Counted from the first letter of the stretch, positions 8,575 through 16,910 are shown. The stretch is 42,965 bases of DNA from Planctomycetota bacterium (GCA_016197205.1 JACPWG010000078.1:1-42965); one strand, 5' to 3'. Notes: generated by a model from the sequence alone, not told the origin. Translations and numbers: made by a program.

Positions 8575-10203
8575 ATGGAGCGGCCCACTTGCGGCGCCTG
8601 CGGTGCACCCCTGAAGAGCCCAGGCGCCTCCTGTCCCCGTTGCGCGGCCGGGCCGCCACCCGCCGGAAATGCCGCGCCCCGACGCGCCGCCCCCGTTCCA
8701 CCTCGCCCGGCGGACGCAAACGGACCCGAGACGAGCCTCGATGCGACGGGCGACCCCTTCGTTCCCGGCGCCGTCATCGATGGCCGCTACGTCGTCGTCG
8801 CGCCCCTCGGGGCCGGCACCTTCGGCTCCGTCTTCCGCGTCCGCCACCGCCTCCTCAACAAGGAACTCGCCCTCAAGGCCCTGCATCCCGGTGTCGCAGG
8901 GGACCCGGAATTCCGGAGGCGTTTCCTTCGCGAAGCTCGGGTCCTCATGGAGCTCGCCCACCCAAACATCGTCCGGCTCCACGACGTGGGAGAGTCGCAG
9001 GGCCTCCTCTACGCCACGATGGACTTGTGCCCCGGCCAGACGCTCGCTTCCCTCCTCCGTGAGTCGGGTCGCTTCCCGGCCGCCGTCGCCTGCGACATGG
9101 TCCGCCAAGTGCTCGACGCCCTCGCCTATGCCCACGGCCGCGGGGTCGTCCATCGCGATCTCAAGCCCGCGAACCTTATGGCCGCTCCGGCCGAGCACGG
9201 CACGTGGAAGGTCCACGTCCTCGACTTCGGCCTCGTCAAGGTACTCGGGAGCGACAGTTCGGCCGCCAGCCAATTCGCCGCCCAGACCGGCAGCGGCTTC
9301 CTGGCGAAGCGCGCGGCGGACCGCCCGCCGTCGGCGGAGGACATGGCCCGGCAGCTCACCCTCGTCCTGGAAGCTGCGCGCCGCCTCCGCCTCCGGCGCA
9401 CGGTCTTGCTCCCGGGGCTGACCGCCCTCCCGAAGAACGAGCAGGGCTTCCTTGAATTCCGCCACGAGCGGACGGGCATGCTCCTGGTTCGGCTTCCCTC
9501 AGGCGAATACCTGATGGGCGGCGCGCCGGCCGGGCGCGCGGGCGAGGTCGCGGAGCGCCGCCGATGGGTCCGTCTCTCCCGACCGTTCCTTCTCGGCAAA
9601 ACGCCGATCACCAACGCCCAATTTCGCCGCTTCCGGCCGGACCATTCCAGCGGGCAGTACAAGGGCCTGTCGCTCGACCAGCCCGACCACCCGGCCGTGC
9701 TTGTGAACTGGGAGGACGCTGTCGCGTTCTGCGACTGGGCCGGCCTGCGGCTGCCCACCGAAGCAGAGTGGGAATACGCCGCGCATGGCGGCGACCAGCG
9801 GGAGTACCCCTGGGGAAACGCCTGGCCTCCGCCCGCAGGCGCGGGGAACTTCTCGGACGAAGCCGCGGCCCGCGCGTTCCCCTCGTGGCCATCGATTCAG
9901 GCCTACGACGACGGATTTGCCGCCACCTCTCCGGTCGGCAGCTTCCCTGCGAATCCCTTCGGCCTGCAGGATCTGGCGGGCAACGTTTGGGAGTGGTGCG
10001 CCGACGCTTACGGACCGGAGCTTCCCGCCGGGCTCGCCGTGAATCCGGCGGGGCCGGAGGAGGGGGACGAGCGGGTCATGCGCGGGGGCTCTTGGCTCAA
10101 CCACCAGCCGCGAAAGCTCCGCGCCGCCTACCGCGGCAAGCAGCCGCCCGACGAGCGGAGCGGCAACGTGGGCTTCCGCGCAGCCCTTTCGACGGGCGCG
10201 TGA
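8575..10203 (+). CDS. Kinase-FGE/SUMF1 fusion protein lacking most of the kinase C-lobe
   Basis: 542 residues from ATG 8575; an in-frame upstream ATG at 8503 lies inside or next to the repeat and would add a low-complexity segment. Residues 7-23 hold two CxxC pairs, a zinc ribbon. The kinase N-lobe and catalytic loop are present (GAGTFG 79-84, Lys101, HRD 193-195, DFG 217-219). About 25 residues later the sequence jumps to L-A-K-R-A-A-D-R-P-P-S-A-E-D, the usual end of a kinase domain. The activation-loop GTPxYMSPEQ, the alpha-F Asp and the alpha-G region, about 100 residues, are missing without a frame break. Residues about 290-540 are a formylglycine-generating-enzyme/sulfatase-modifying-factor domain, with P-T-E-A-E-W-E-Y-A-A, G-N-V-W-E-W and R-G-G-S-W. 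That domain is usually a ligand-binding fold outside true FGE. The kinase part is probably inactive. Confidence 0.88.
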   Translation: MERPTCGACGAPLKSPGASCPRCAAGPPPAGNAAPRRAAPVPPRPADANGPETSLDATGDPFVPGAVIDGRYVVVAPLGAGTFGSVFRVRHRLLNKELALKALHPGVAGDPEFRRRFLREARVLMELAHPNIVRLHDVGESQGLLYATMDLCPGQTLASLLRESGRFPAAVACDMVRQVLDALAYAHGRGVVHRDLKPANLMAAPAEHGTWKVHVLDFGLVKVLGSDSSAASQFAAQTGSGFLAKRAADRPPSAEDMARQLTLVLEAARRLRLRRTVLLPGLTALPKNEQGFLEFRHERTGMLLVRLPSGEYLMGGAPAGRAGEVAERRRWVRLSRPFLLGKTPITNAQFRRFRPDHSSGQYKGLSLDQPDHPAVLVNWEDAVAFCDWAGLRLPTEAEWEYAAHGGDQREYPWGNAWPPPAGAGNFSDEAAARAFPSWPSIQAYDDGFAATSPVGSFPANPFGLQDLAGNVWEWCADAYGPELPAGLAVNPAGPEEGDERVMRGGSWLNHQPRKLRAAYRGKQPPDERSGNVGFRAALSTGA

Positions 10204-10234
10204 GCGGGGAGGAGGGCTTCGTCGAGCGGAGGCC

Positions 10235-10465
10235 GTGGGCGTGGAGCCGCGGCTGGAGTCCGACCTGGTCGTGCGCATCCGGGTGGACGGCGTCTGCATG
10301 GAGCACGCGCGTTTGCCGAAGGACCTCGGGCGCAACGTCCTCGCCCGGATCAAGATCATGGCCGGCCTCGACATCGCAGAGCACCGGCTGCCGCAGGACG
10401 GCATCCGGAAGGCCCTGCTGGGGCTGACCGACGTGAAGGAAGTGCTGTCGTCGTGCGTGCGATGA
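10235..10465 (+). pseudogene. GspE/PilB remnant with large internal deletion
   Basis: The reading frame holds about 50 residues typical of the start of the GspE ATPase core (R-V-D-G-V, then R-I-K-I-M-A-G-L-D-I-A-E-H-R-L-P-Q-D-G). It then passes directly into the last about 20 residues of the protein (R-K-A-L-L-G-L-T-D-V-K-E-V-L). Walker A, Asp box, Walker B, His box and the cysteine motif are all gone. The junction lies in GCAGGACGGC (10393-10402). The same 10 bases occur at 121-130 in the intact tail of the relative at 2-193, so deletion between two short repeats inside the gene is the simplest cause. The GTG at 10235 has no convincing ribosome site. Confidence 0.75.
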
Positions 10466-10521
10466 GGGGGGGAGGGGCGGGGGTGGATGGCCGGCGGCCG
10501 CGACGCGGCGGCTGGGGCGGA

Positions 10522-11124
10522 TCAGGCGGGCGGGGCCTTCCGTCCGGCGAGCAGCGCCTCCAGCTTCGGGACCAACTCTGGGCGGCTGAGTTCCCTGGAA
10601 AGCTCACCCGCCCAACGGTCGAGATAGGCGTGGTCCAGGCGCTCCCCCTTGCGCGCGACGATGCTCTCCGCGTCGGCGACGTCGATCGGTCGACCTGAGA
10701 CGAGCTTGGAAAGCAACAAGTCCTCCGCGGAGGCGACCAGGAACTCCTCTCCCAGGAGCTTGTGCGGCTTGGCCCGGCCGAGCGACTGCTGCTCATAGCC
10801 GGGCAGCACGATCATCATGTCCACGTGGAGACGCTCCTCGACGCCCTCCTGTCCGAAGAACGCCCGCCCGACCTGCCCCGGCGAGAGGAGGCGGCACGCC
10901 AAGTTCTCCTCTTGCAGCGTGAAGCCTTGCGACGCCAGCGTTCGGAGGAAATCGACGACGTTTCCCGTCGAGAGGGAGACGACCAAGTCGATGTCCCTCG
11001 TGAAGCGCGGTCGGCCATGCACGGCCACCGCGAGTCCACCGACCACCATGTGCCGCACGCCTCGCTCCCGCAGGGCCACCGCCAGCGCGCGCGTCATGCG
11101 TACGAAGTGCTCTCGCGCGGTCAA
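10522..11124 (-). CDS. Nucleotidyltransferase-fold protein (MNT-like)
   Basis: 200 residues. The minimal nucleotidyltransferase signature is complete: Gly29-Gly30, then Asp44 and Asp46 (T-R-D-I-D-L-V-V), with a third acidic residue at Asp102 (L-H-V-D-M). Related proteins include AbiEii-type and MNT toxin-antitoxin components and small aminoglycoside-type nucleotidyltransferases, which transfer a nucleotide from NTP to a protein, RNA or small molecule. The start overlaps the stop of the 76-residue gene upstream by 4 bp (ATGA), so the two are translationally coupled. Adjacent coupled small genes with an active nucleotidyltransferase suggest a toxin-antitoxin or MNT/HEPN-like module. The partner shows no HEPN motif, so the class remains open. 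Confidence 0.8.
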   Translation of the reverse strand: MTAREHFVRMTRALAVALRERGVRHMVVGGLAVAVHGRPRFTRDIDLVVSLSTGNVVDFLRTLASQGFTLQEENLACRLLSPGQVGRAFFGQEGVEERLHVDMMIVLPGYEQQSLGRAKPHKLLGEEFLVASAEDLLLSKLVSGRPIDVADAESIVARKGERLDHAYLDRWAGELSRELSRPELVPKLEALLAGRKAPPA

Positions 11125-11351
11125 CGCGCCTCCCCGTCCAAGAGGAAACGGGCAAGCTTCTCGACGTCCCCCGAGGTACGTCGCTCTTCCTCCAGGGCCT
11201 CGTCGATCAGAGCGAAACCGGCCGCCAAGAGCTCCTCCAGGAGCGCGATCGATTGTTCGGCCGTCATCGAGCGAAGCTCCAGGACCTCGTCACGGTCGAG
11301 TGCTTCCAGGCCCCTCAGCCGTGCTGCCATCGTATCGGGCAGAGTCGCCAT
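11121..11351 (-). CDS. Small helical protein, partner of the nucleotidyltransferase
   Basis: 76 residues, rich in Glu, Leu and Ala, predicted almost all helical from composition. It has no motif I recognise. ATG 11351 has an AGGGAA site about 8 bases upstream. It is the first gene of the pair and overlaps the next by 4 bp. By position it could be the regulatory or antitoxin member of a module, but that is inference from arrangement only. Confidence 0.65.
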   Translation of the reverse strand: MATLPDTMAARLRGLEALDRDEVLELRSMTAEQSIALLEELLAAGFALIDEALEEERRTSGDVEKLARFLLDGEAR

Positions 11352-11683
11352 GGGCGTTTCCCTTCGCTGAAGTGCCGGCCCGCCCTCGCGGACCAGGGAC
11401 AGAATAACCCGCCAGGGCTTTCCGGGTCAACGCCGAAGATGCAGGCCACCCCGACAGGCACAGGCCGGGAACTCTGGAGCCACGCGGCCATCGTTCAATT
11501 GCGGATCACACTCGTCGATTGGCTCGTTTTCGTAGGGGCACGGCGCTGCCGTGCCCACGAGGCGAGGAAGAGTCGTCGGCCGCGAGCTGCGTGGTCGGCG
11601 ATTTGAACCCTGCCGAAACGTGGGCGCGGACGTCCTCCGGTAGACGCACAGACTCCCGGTTTTCGATCCACATGACCGTGTCC
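11352..11683. other. 332-bp gap with hairpin and dispersed motif
   Basis: No gene seen. It holds a 9-bp perfect hairpin at 11536-11556 (GGGCACGGC / GCCGTGCCC, 3-base loop) and an inverted copy of the dispersed motif at 11602-11614 (TTTGAACCCTGCC). Confidence 0.5.
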
Positions 11684-13230
11684 TTACCGCACCTGACCCT
11701 TGAGTGCATGTGCCGCCGCCTCTCGGACGTCGGGACTCGGATCCAGTAGCAGGGCCTTGAGCGCCGGGGTGGCAGCGGAGGTATCCACGGGGAGAACTCC
11801 GAGTGCGCCGGCACCCGCACGACGAACCTCCGCGTCGGGATCGCTCAGACTCGCGAGAAACAAGGGGAATACGGTCTGGGGCTCGGGTCGGAGGTCGCTC
11901 AGTTCATAGATGACGCGGCGGCGAACCAAAGCCGACGGGTCCCCGGCTGCCTGTCCTCGAGTGCAAGGACGAGGGCCGGCGTCGCCAGCCGGGCGGCCGG
12001 GCCGAGTTCCGCCAACCGATCATACACCGCGCGCCGGCGGACTTCGTACGCCGGATCCAGCACGCCCTCGACGAGTTCGGGCAGGCCCGCCCTCCCTTCG
12101 GCGCCCCGCTTCGCGAGGGCGATCGCGGCCGAAAGGCGGACCGCCGGGTCCGGGTCGTCCAGCGAGAGCTGCGGGTCCGGCGACGACGGCTGGACGGCCT
12201 TCGTCTGGGCCACTGCGTGGTCGATCGGGAGCGGAGGCGCGGCGGGCTTGGTCTCGAACGCCCTGAGCACGTGTAATGCGATCCCCCTCACCTCGTCGTC
12301 ATCCACCGAGAGCAGGCCCGTCGCGACTTTGGTTAGTTCTTCGCCGGACGCGCCAAAACGGAGGAGAGCCCCAAGGGCCGACGCTCGCATTTTTGGATCC
12401 GGCCCTTCCAGGATCCGGCGAAGGGTTCCTTCGAGTGGCCGGACATCCGACAAAGAAGTATTGAGCAAGCCGAAGGCGGCCTCCCGTACGTAGGGCTCCG
12501 GGTCGAGCAATGCTTCCTCGATGGCCGGCAGCGCGGTACGGGCTACGGATTGATGTGACCGCAGCAGCCACAGACCCGCCGTTCGGGGATATGCACTGGG
12601 CGATGCGACCATGTCGAGCCGCATGGAGGGCGAAGGCTGGTAGTAGGGTCCGAGCTCCATGGACCTCGCCGCAGCCGAGGCGCGCACGGAAACATCGCTG
12701 TCGCTGAGTGCCCGGTCCAGGATTGCCAAGGATCGAGCGTCGTAGGCGTCGATGGCCCGCGCGGCCTGCTCCCGGACGCTGGCGGAGGAATCGTTCGCCG
12801 CCTCTTCCAGGGCGCTGAACGCTTCAACGTCACCGGCATTCATGGAGCAGATCGCACCCGCGATATTTGGCCTGGGCCTGCCCTCCGAATCCCGCAGGGC
12901 GAGTCGCAAAGCAGGGAGCGCCTCTTCCCCCATCGCTAGCAGGACCTCGAGGGCGTCCAGGCGGTCGTTGCGGTCCGAGCCCCGGATCCGGGCGAGCAGC
13001 GCGCCCAGGACGCCGGCGTCAACGTGCCCTTCGCGCCCCTCTCGGCCCCCGCCTCGATTGTCACCCGTGTGCCCCCCGCCGATGGAAGGCCTCACCGCCG
13101 TCGGCCGTCCCGCGGCCCTGGGAGGCTGCCCTTCCTGAGTCACCGCTCGGGTCGCCCACCAGGCGGTCAGCCCCGCCCCGCCAAGGAGCAGGGTCGCGAG
13201 GCCTTCACCGCGCACGCGTCCCGTCCGCAT
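11684..13230 (-). pseudogene. HEAT-repeat protein, interrupted by one frameshift
   Basis: The minus strand encodes an exported or membrane-anchored HEAT-repeat protein of about 515 residues: an N-terminal hydrophobic stretch (A-T-L-L-L-G-G-A-G-L-T-A-W-W), then about ten HEAT/PBS-lyase-type repeats with recurring D-P-x-V-R-x-x-A. I chose ATG 13230 because AGGGA lies 7-11 bases upstream; ATG 13245 is possible, and ATG 13275 lies in a dispersed repeat. The frame stops at 11899, but the HEAT pattern continues in another frame to 11684. Adding one C to the CCCC run at 11941-11944 joins the two frames into a normal repeat (D-P-S-A-L-V-R-R-R-V-I-Y-E-L). It is either a true pseudogene or a one-base sequencing or assembly error. 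HEAT proteins act as protein-binding scaffolds; partner unknown. Confidence 0.75.
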
Positions 13231-13269
13231 CACGACATCCCTCATGGGAGGCCGGAGTCGCCTGCCCGC

Positions 13270-13283
13270 GGGCATGGTTCAGA
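13270..13283 (+). repeat. Dispersed motif GGGCATGGTTCA, forward copy
   Basis: GGGCATGGTTCAGA, immediately upstream of the minus-strand HEAT gene. The complementary CAT here creates a false in-frame start for that gene. Confidence 0.5.
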
Positions 13284-13414
13284 GTCCGTGGGGCGACTGA
13301 GGCCGCGACCTGGAATTCGACGCATGCACGGGCTTGTTTGCCGTACGCCCGGGCAGCGTCGCCCGGGCGGGTGCCTTCGCGAAAGTCCCAGCCCGCACTC
13401 GCGGGCGAGTGGCC

Positions 13415-13542
13415 CGTTGACGAACTGCGGAAACCTTCGCCAACTCTTGCGCGGCGGGTAGAAACTCGTGCGACCGTTCGCGCGGGCCGGCCTGCGCTCC
13501 GTAGCTCGCGTCGAGCGAGCGATGGAGGGAGGCCCGCGCCCC
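13415..13542 (+). repeat. 128-bp dispersed repeat, copy 2 of 2
   Basis: Same length and layout as 8375-8502: CGTTGACGAACT at the start, then CGCGGGCCGGCCTGCGCTCC, a palindrome of GAGCGAGCG type, and GGAGGGAGGCCCGCG. It lies in the 538-bp gap between the divergent HEAT and TerC genes. Beyond it I see only short hairpins (GGGGCTTTCCCC near 13570) and the promoter below. Confidence 0.7.
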
Positions 13543-13666
13543 CAGGCGGAATCGGCGACCGGCCTGCCCCGGGGGGCTTTCCCCGGGGGGCTTTCCCCTG
13601 GATGCGACTTGCGCGGCGCGGAGGGGGCGTTGTGCCCGTCCCTCCTCTGCTTTCGAAAATCCCTCC

Positions 13667-13696
13667 TTGACGCCCCAACGGTGGAAATGCTATGTA
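13667..13696 (+). promoter_or_regulatory. Sigma-70-like promoter for the TerC-family gene
   Basis: TTGACG at 13667-13672 and TATGTA at 13691-13696, 18-bp spacer, with TGC just before the -10 box (extended -10 type). It is 72 bp upstream of the start codon. Confidence 0.55.
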
Positions 13697-13768
13697 GATG
13701 CGACCCGCGGTGAGCCGTGCGCAGTGCGCCGCGCAACGCCCGAGTGCCCCTACTAGAGGCGATTGCTC

Positions 13769-14578
13769 ATGCCCGAATTCCTCGCCCCGTTCTTCACGAC
13801 GGAGGGGCTGGTCGCGCTCCTTACGCTGAGCGTGCTCGAGATCGTCCTGGGCATCGACAACATCATCTTCATCACCATCCTGGTCGGCAAGCTCCCGCAA
13901 AACGAACAGCCGCGCGCGCGCCGGCTCGGCCTGCTCGGGGCCATGTTCATGCGCATCGGCCTCCTGCTCGGCCTGACCTGGATGATGCGCCTCACCACGC
14001 CCCTGTTTGTGCTCTTCGGTCACGGTTTCGCCGGCAAGGACCTGATCCTGCTGGTCGGCGGCCTGTTCCTGATCGCCAAGTCGACCTACGAAATCCATGA
14101 CAAGCTGGAAGGCGCGACCCAACACGGGCCCGGCGGCGACGGCGGGGCCGCCGTCGGCGCCGTCATCGCCCAGATCATGATCCTCGATATCATCTTTTCG
14201 CTCGACTCGGTCATTACCGCGGTCGGCATGGCGCGCGACATTCCGATCATGATCGCCGCCGTCGTCGCCGCCGTCCTCGTCATGCTCCGGCTCGCGGGCC
14301 CGATCGGCGCCTTCGTCGACCGCCACCCCACGCTCAAGATCCTCGCCCTAGCCTTCCTGATCCTCATCGGCGTCATGCTCGTCGCGGAAGCCCTCGGCGC
14401 CCACGTCAGCAAGGGGTACATCTACTTCGCCATGGCCTTCTCCCTGGTCGTCGAATTGATCAACATGCGCATGCGCCGCAAACAGCAACCCGTCCACCTG
14501 CACCAGACCTACGTGGTGGAGGAGCCGCCGGGCTCGGGAGTGAAGAGGGAAGGGGAAACGGCGGAGAGTCCCTCGTAG
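13769..14578 (+). CDS. TerC/Alx-family integral membrane protein
   Basis: 269 residues from ATG 13769 with an AGAGG site about 10 bases upstream; an in-frame TTG at 13763 is less likely. There are seven to eight hydrophobic helices. Two family signatures are present: L-E-I-V-L-G-I-D-N-I-I-F near residue 25, and D-I-I-F-S-L-D-S-V-I-T-A-V-G-M near 145. The acidic residues in these are the proposed metal ligands. Family members are linked to tellurite resistance (TerC) and manganese export (Alx, MeeF-type). No ter operon partners are nearby, so metal homeostasis, probably Mn2+ efflux, is more likely than tellurite resistance. The gene is monocistronic with its own promoter. Confidence 0.9.
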   Translation: MPEFLAPFFTTEGLVALLTLSVLEIVLGIDNIIFITILVGKLPQNEQPRARRLGLLGAMFMRIGLLLGLTWMMRLTTPLFVLFGHGFAGKDLILLVGGLFLIAKSTYEIHDKLEGATQHGPGGDGGAAVGAVIAQIMILDIIFSLDSVITAVGMARDIPIMIAAVVAAVLVMLRLAGPIGAFVDRHPTLKILALAFLILIGVMLVAEALGAHVSKGYIYFAMAFSLVVELINMRMRRKQQPVHLHQTYVVEEPPGSGVKREGETAESPS

Positions 14579-14640
14579 GCGCCCGCGCGAGCATCACTAC
14601 GCCCGCGCCGCCCTCACGGCTCCTGGGGGCGCGGCCCTCT
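14579..14640 (+). repeat. Degenerate copy G of the GCGCCC element
   Basis: Starts GCGCCCGCGCGAG and contains CTCCTGGGGGCGCGGCCCTCT of the element centre, but much of the body is diverged or deleted. It lies directly after the TerC stop codon and is preceded by TAG, as is truncated copy E. Confidence 0.45.
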
Positions 14641-14696
14641 CTCCTGTGCTCGCTCGCAGCAAGCTTCGGAGCGCAGGCCGGGCCGCGTGGAAACCG

Positions 14697-14855
14697 AACC
14701 GCGACCGTGAGGAAGCGGTCTGGGGGCGTCCTGCAATGACCTCCGGTTCGAGGCCGTCGACCCGCGTGGGAGCGCCCGGCGAACCCATCGGGCAGCGAGG
14801 TCGAATCCGCGGCTCTGGAAGAGCGCGCGGAGACCGCTCCCTCACGGTCGCGGTT
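14697..14855. repeat. 159-bp palindromic element
   Basis: Terminal inverted repeats of about 24 bp with one mismatch: AACCGCGACCGTGAGG plus AAGCGGTC at 14697-14720, complement ending at 14855. It is flanked by CCG on both sides (14694-14696 and 14856-14858), a possible 3-bp target duplication. It is non-coding. Confidence 0.6.
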
Positions 14856-14912
14856 CCGTGTGTCCGTCGCGGACCCGTTCCGCTTCAAGCGTCCCGAGGT
14901 CGTGCAACCTCA

Positions 14913-15076
14913 GTACCGCTCCACGGAAGTCGGTGACCAATAGGCGAAGGCAAGTTTGGCCGCCCGCGAGGCGCGCGAGCGAGGCGTAGTAACGGAGAAC
15001 TACGGCGAGCGAGCGCAACGAAGCGGGCGGCCAAAATCGCCGAGCAAATTGGTCACCCAATTCTGTGGGGCGGTAC
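14913..15076. repeat. 164-bp imperfect palindrome with TCA flanks
   Basis: Ends GTACCGC...GCGGTAC. Arms share GGTGACCAAT / ATTGGTCACC and TTTGGCCGCCCGC / GCGGGCGGCCAAA. The centre is a GAGCGAGGCGTAGT / ACTACGGCGAGCG hairpin. Direct TCA lies on each side (14910-14912, 15077-15079), a possible target duplication. It is non-coding and lies between TerC and glnS ends. Confidence 0.65.
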
Positions 15077-15112
15077 TCAGGATCGACATTGCACGCCCAC
15101 CAGGCGGCCGGA

Positions 15113-15125
15113 CTTGAACCAGGCC
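15113..15125 (-). repeat. Dispersed motif, inverted degenerate copy
   Basis: CTTGAACCAGGCC followed by GGAATT, like the copy at 8216. Confidence 0.45.
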
Positions 15126-15192
15126 GGAATTGGGAAGCATCTCTCCGCACCTTCCGCAGGCTCCCGCCGCCGTAGCCGACCGGCGTTGTCCC

Positions 15193-16884
15193 CTACGCCC
15201 CGCCGGCCTTCGCGACCTTCGCCCAACTGTCGCGAAGCGAAACGATCCGGTTGAACACCGGTGCGCCCGGCCGCGAGTCCTTCATGTCCGCGACGTAGAA
15301 GCCGCGCCGCTCGAACTGGAACCGGTCGCCGGGCTTCGCCTCGCCCACGCTCCGCTCGGCGCGCGCGTCCGGGAGAACTTCCAGCGAACTCGGGTTCAGG
15401 TGCGTCTTGAAATCCGCTTCACCCGCCGCCGGATTCGGCACGGAGAAGAGCCGGTCGTACAGCCGCACCTGGACCGGCACCGAGTGCGCCGCCGAAACCC
15501 AGTGGATCGTGCCGCCGATTTTCCGCCCGTCCTTCGGCGCGTCCGTGCGCGTCTCGGGGTCGTAGGTCGCGCGGAGCTCGACGACCTCGCCTGTCCGCTC
15601 GTCCTTCACTACGCCCGTGCACTTGATCACGTAGCAGCCGCGGAGGCGGACTTCCTTGCCCGGCGAGAGGCGGAAGAATTTCTTCGGCGGGTTCTCGAGG
15701 AAGTCGTCCTGCTCGATGAAGAGCGCGCCTGAGAACGGGACTTTGCGAGTGCCCATTTTGGGCGGATCATCGGGGAAGTACGGCAGCTCGATTTCCTCGA
15801 CGAGGTCTGTGGGGTAGTTCTCCAGGACGACGCGCAGCGGCCGGTGCACGCAGAGCACGCGGGGAACGATCGTGTTGAGATCTTCGCGCACCGAGTTTTC
15901 GAGCAGCTCCATGTCCACGGTGCTGTCAGCCCTGGCGACGCCGATGCGGTCGCAGAAGAGGCGGATGGCTTCCGGGCGGATGCCGCGGCGTCGCAGGCCG
16001 GCGAGGGTGGGCATGCGCGGGTCGTCCCAACCCGAGACGTGGCGGTCCTGGACCAGCTCCAGGAGCATGCGCTTGCTCATGATGGTGTAGGTCATGTTGA
16101 GCCGCGCGAACTCGAACTGGCGCGGGCGGTGGGGCGGCGCCACCTGTTCGAGATACCAGTCGTAGAGCGGCCGGTGGATCTCGAACTCCAGCGTGCAGAT
16201 CGAATGGGTGATCCCCTCGAGGGCGTCGGACTGGCCGTGCGCCCAATCGTACATCGGGTACAGGCACCACTGGTCGCCCGTGCGGTGATGGGTGGCGCGG
16301 CGGAGCCGGTACATGACCGGATCGCGCAGGCTCAGGTTCGCCGCGGCCATGTCGATTTTGGCGCGCAGCACCTTCGCGCCGTCGGGGAATTCACCGGCCC
16401 GCATGCGACGGAAGAGGTCGAGGTTCTCCTCGACCGACCGATGGCGGTAGGGAGAGTCCGTGCCGGGCTTGGTCAGCGTGCCGCGGGTCTCGCGGATTTC
16501 GTCCGGCGTGAGGTCGCAGACGAAGGCTTTGCCGTCCCGGATCAGCTTGCAGGCCCATTCGTAGAGCTGCTCGAAATAATCGGCGGCGTGGTAGAGGTGC
16601 GTGCCCCAATCGAAGCCGAGCCAGCGCACGTCCTCCTTGATCGAATCGAGATACTCGACGCTTTCCTTTTCGGGGTTGGTGTCGTCGAAGCGGAGGTTGC
16701 AATGTCCGCCGTAGTCGCGGGCGATGCCGAAATTGAGGCAGATCGACTTCGCGTGGCCGATGTGGAGGTAGCCGTTCGGCTCGGGGGGGAAGCGGGTGAC
16801 GATGCCGGCGGCGTGCTTGCCGGCGGCGAGGTCCGCGTCGATGATCTGGCGGATGAAGTTGTTGGGGCTTGGGGCGTCGGTCAT
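15193..16884 (-). CDS. glnS: Glutaminyl-tRNA synthetase
   Basis: 563 residues (E. coli GlnRS has 554). It is a class I synthetase that charges tRNA-Gln with glutamine. The N-terminal signature P-P-E-P-N-G-Y-L-H-I-G-H-A-K-S ends in HIGH at 41-44. The second ATP motif is M-S-K-R (I-M-S-K-R-M-L). The C-terminal beta-barrel anticodon-binding region is present (R-G-C-Y-V-I-K-C and following strands). I chose ATG 16884 (M-T-D-A-P): the longer frame to 16986 would translate the tRNA gene. No clear Shine-Dalgarno site is visible. The cognate tRNA-Gln gene ends 26 bp upstream on the same strand, so the two are probably co-transcribed. GlnRS is not universal in bacteria, since many use Glu-tRNA amidation, and bacterial GlnRS is generally viewed as acquired by transfer. 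Confidence 0.97.
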   Translation of the reverse strand: MTDAPSPNNFIRQIIDADLAAGKHAAGIVTRFPPEPNGYLHIGHAKSICLNFGIARDYGGHCNLRFDDTNPEKESVEYLDSIKEDVRWLGFDWGTHLYHAADYFEQLYEWACKLIRDGKAFVCDLTPDEIRETRGTLTKPGTDSPYRHRSVEENLDLFRRMRAGEFPDGAKVLRAKIDMAAANLSLRDPVMYRLRRATHHRTGDQWCLYPMYDWAHGQSDALEGITHSICTLEFEIHRPLYDWYLEQVAPPHRPRQFEFARLNMTYTIMSKRMLLELVQDRHVSGWDDPRMPTLAGLRRRGIRPEAIRLFCDRIGVARADSTVDMELLENSVREDLNTIVPRVLCVHRPLRVVLENYPTDLVEEIELPYFPDDPPKMGTRKVPFSGALFIEQDDFLENPPKKFFRLSPGKEVRLRGCYVIKCTGVVKDERTGEVVELRATYDPETRTDAPKDGRKIGGTIHWVSAAHSVPVQVRLYDRLFSVPNPAAGEADFKTHLNPSSLEVLPDARAERSVGEAKPGDRFQFERRGFYVADMKDSRPGAPVFNRIVSLRDSWAKVAKAGGA

Positions 16885-16910
16885 GTGTGCATCGCCAGGA
16901 AGGGGAGGAG

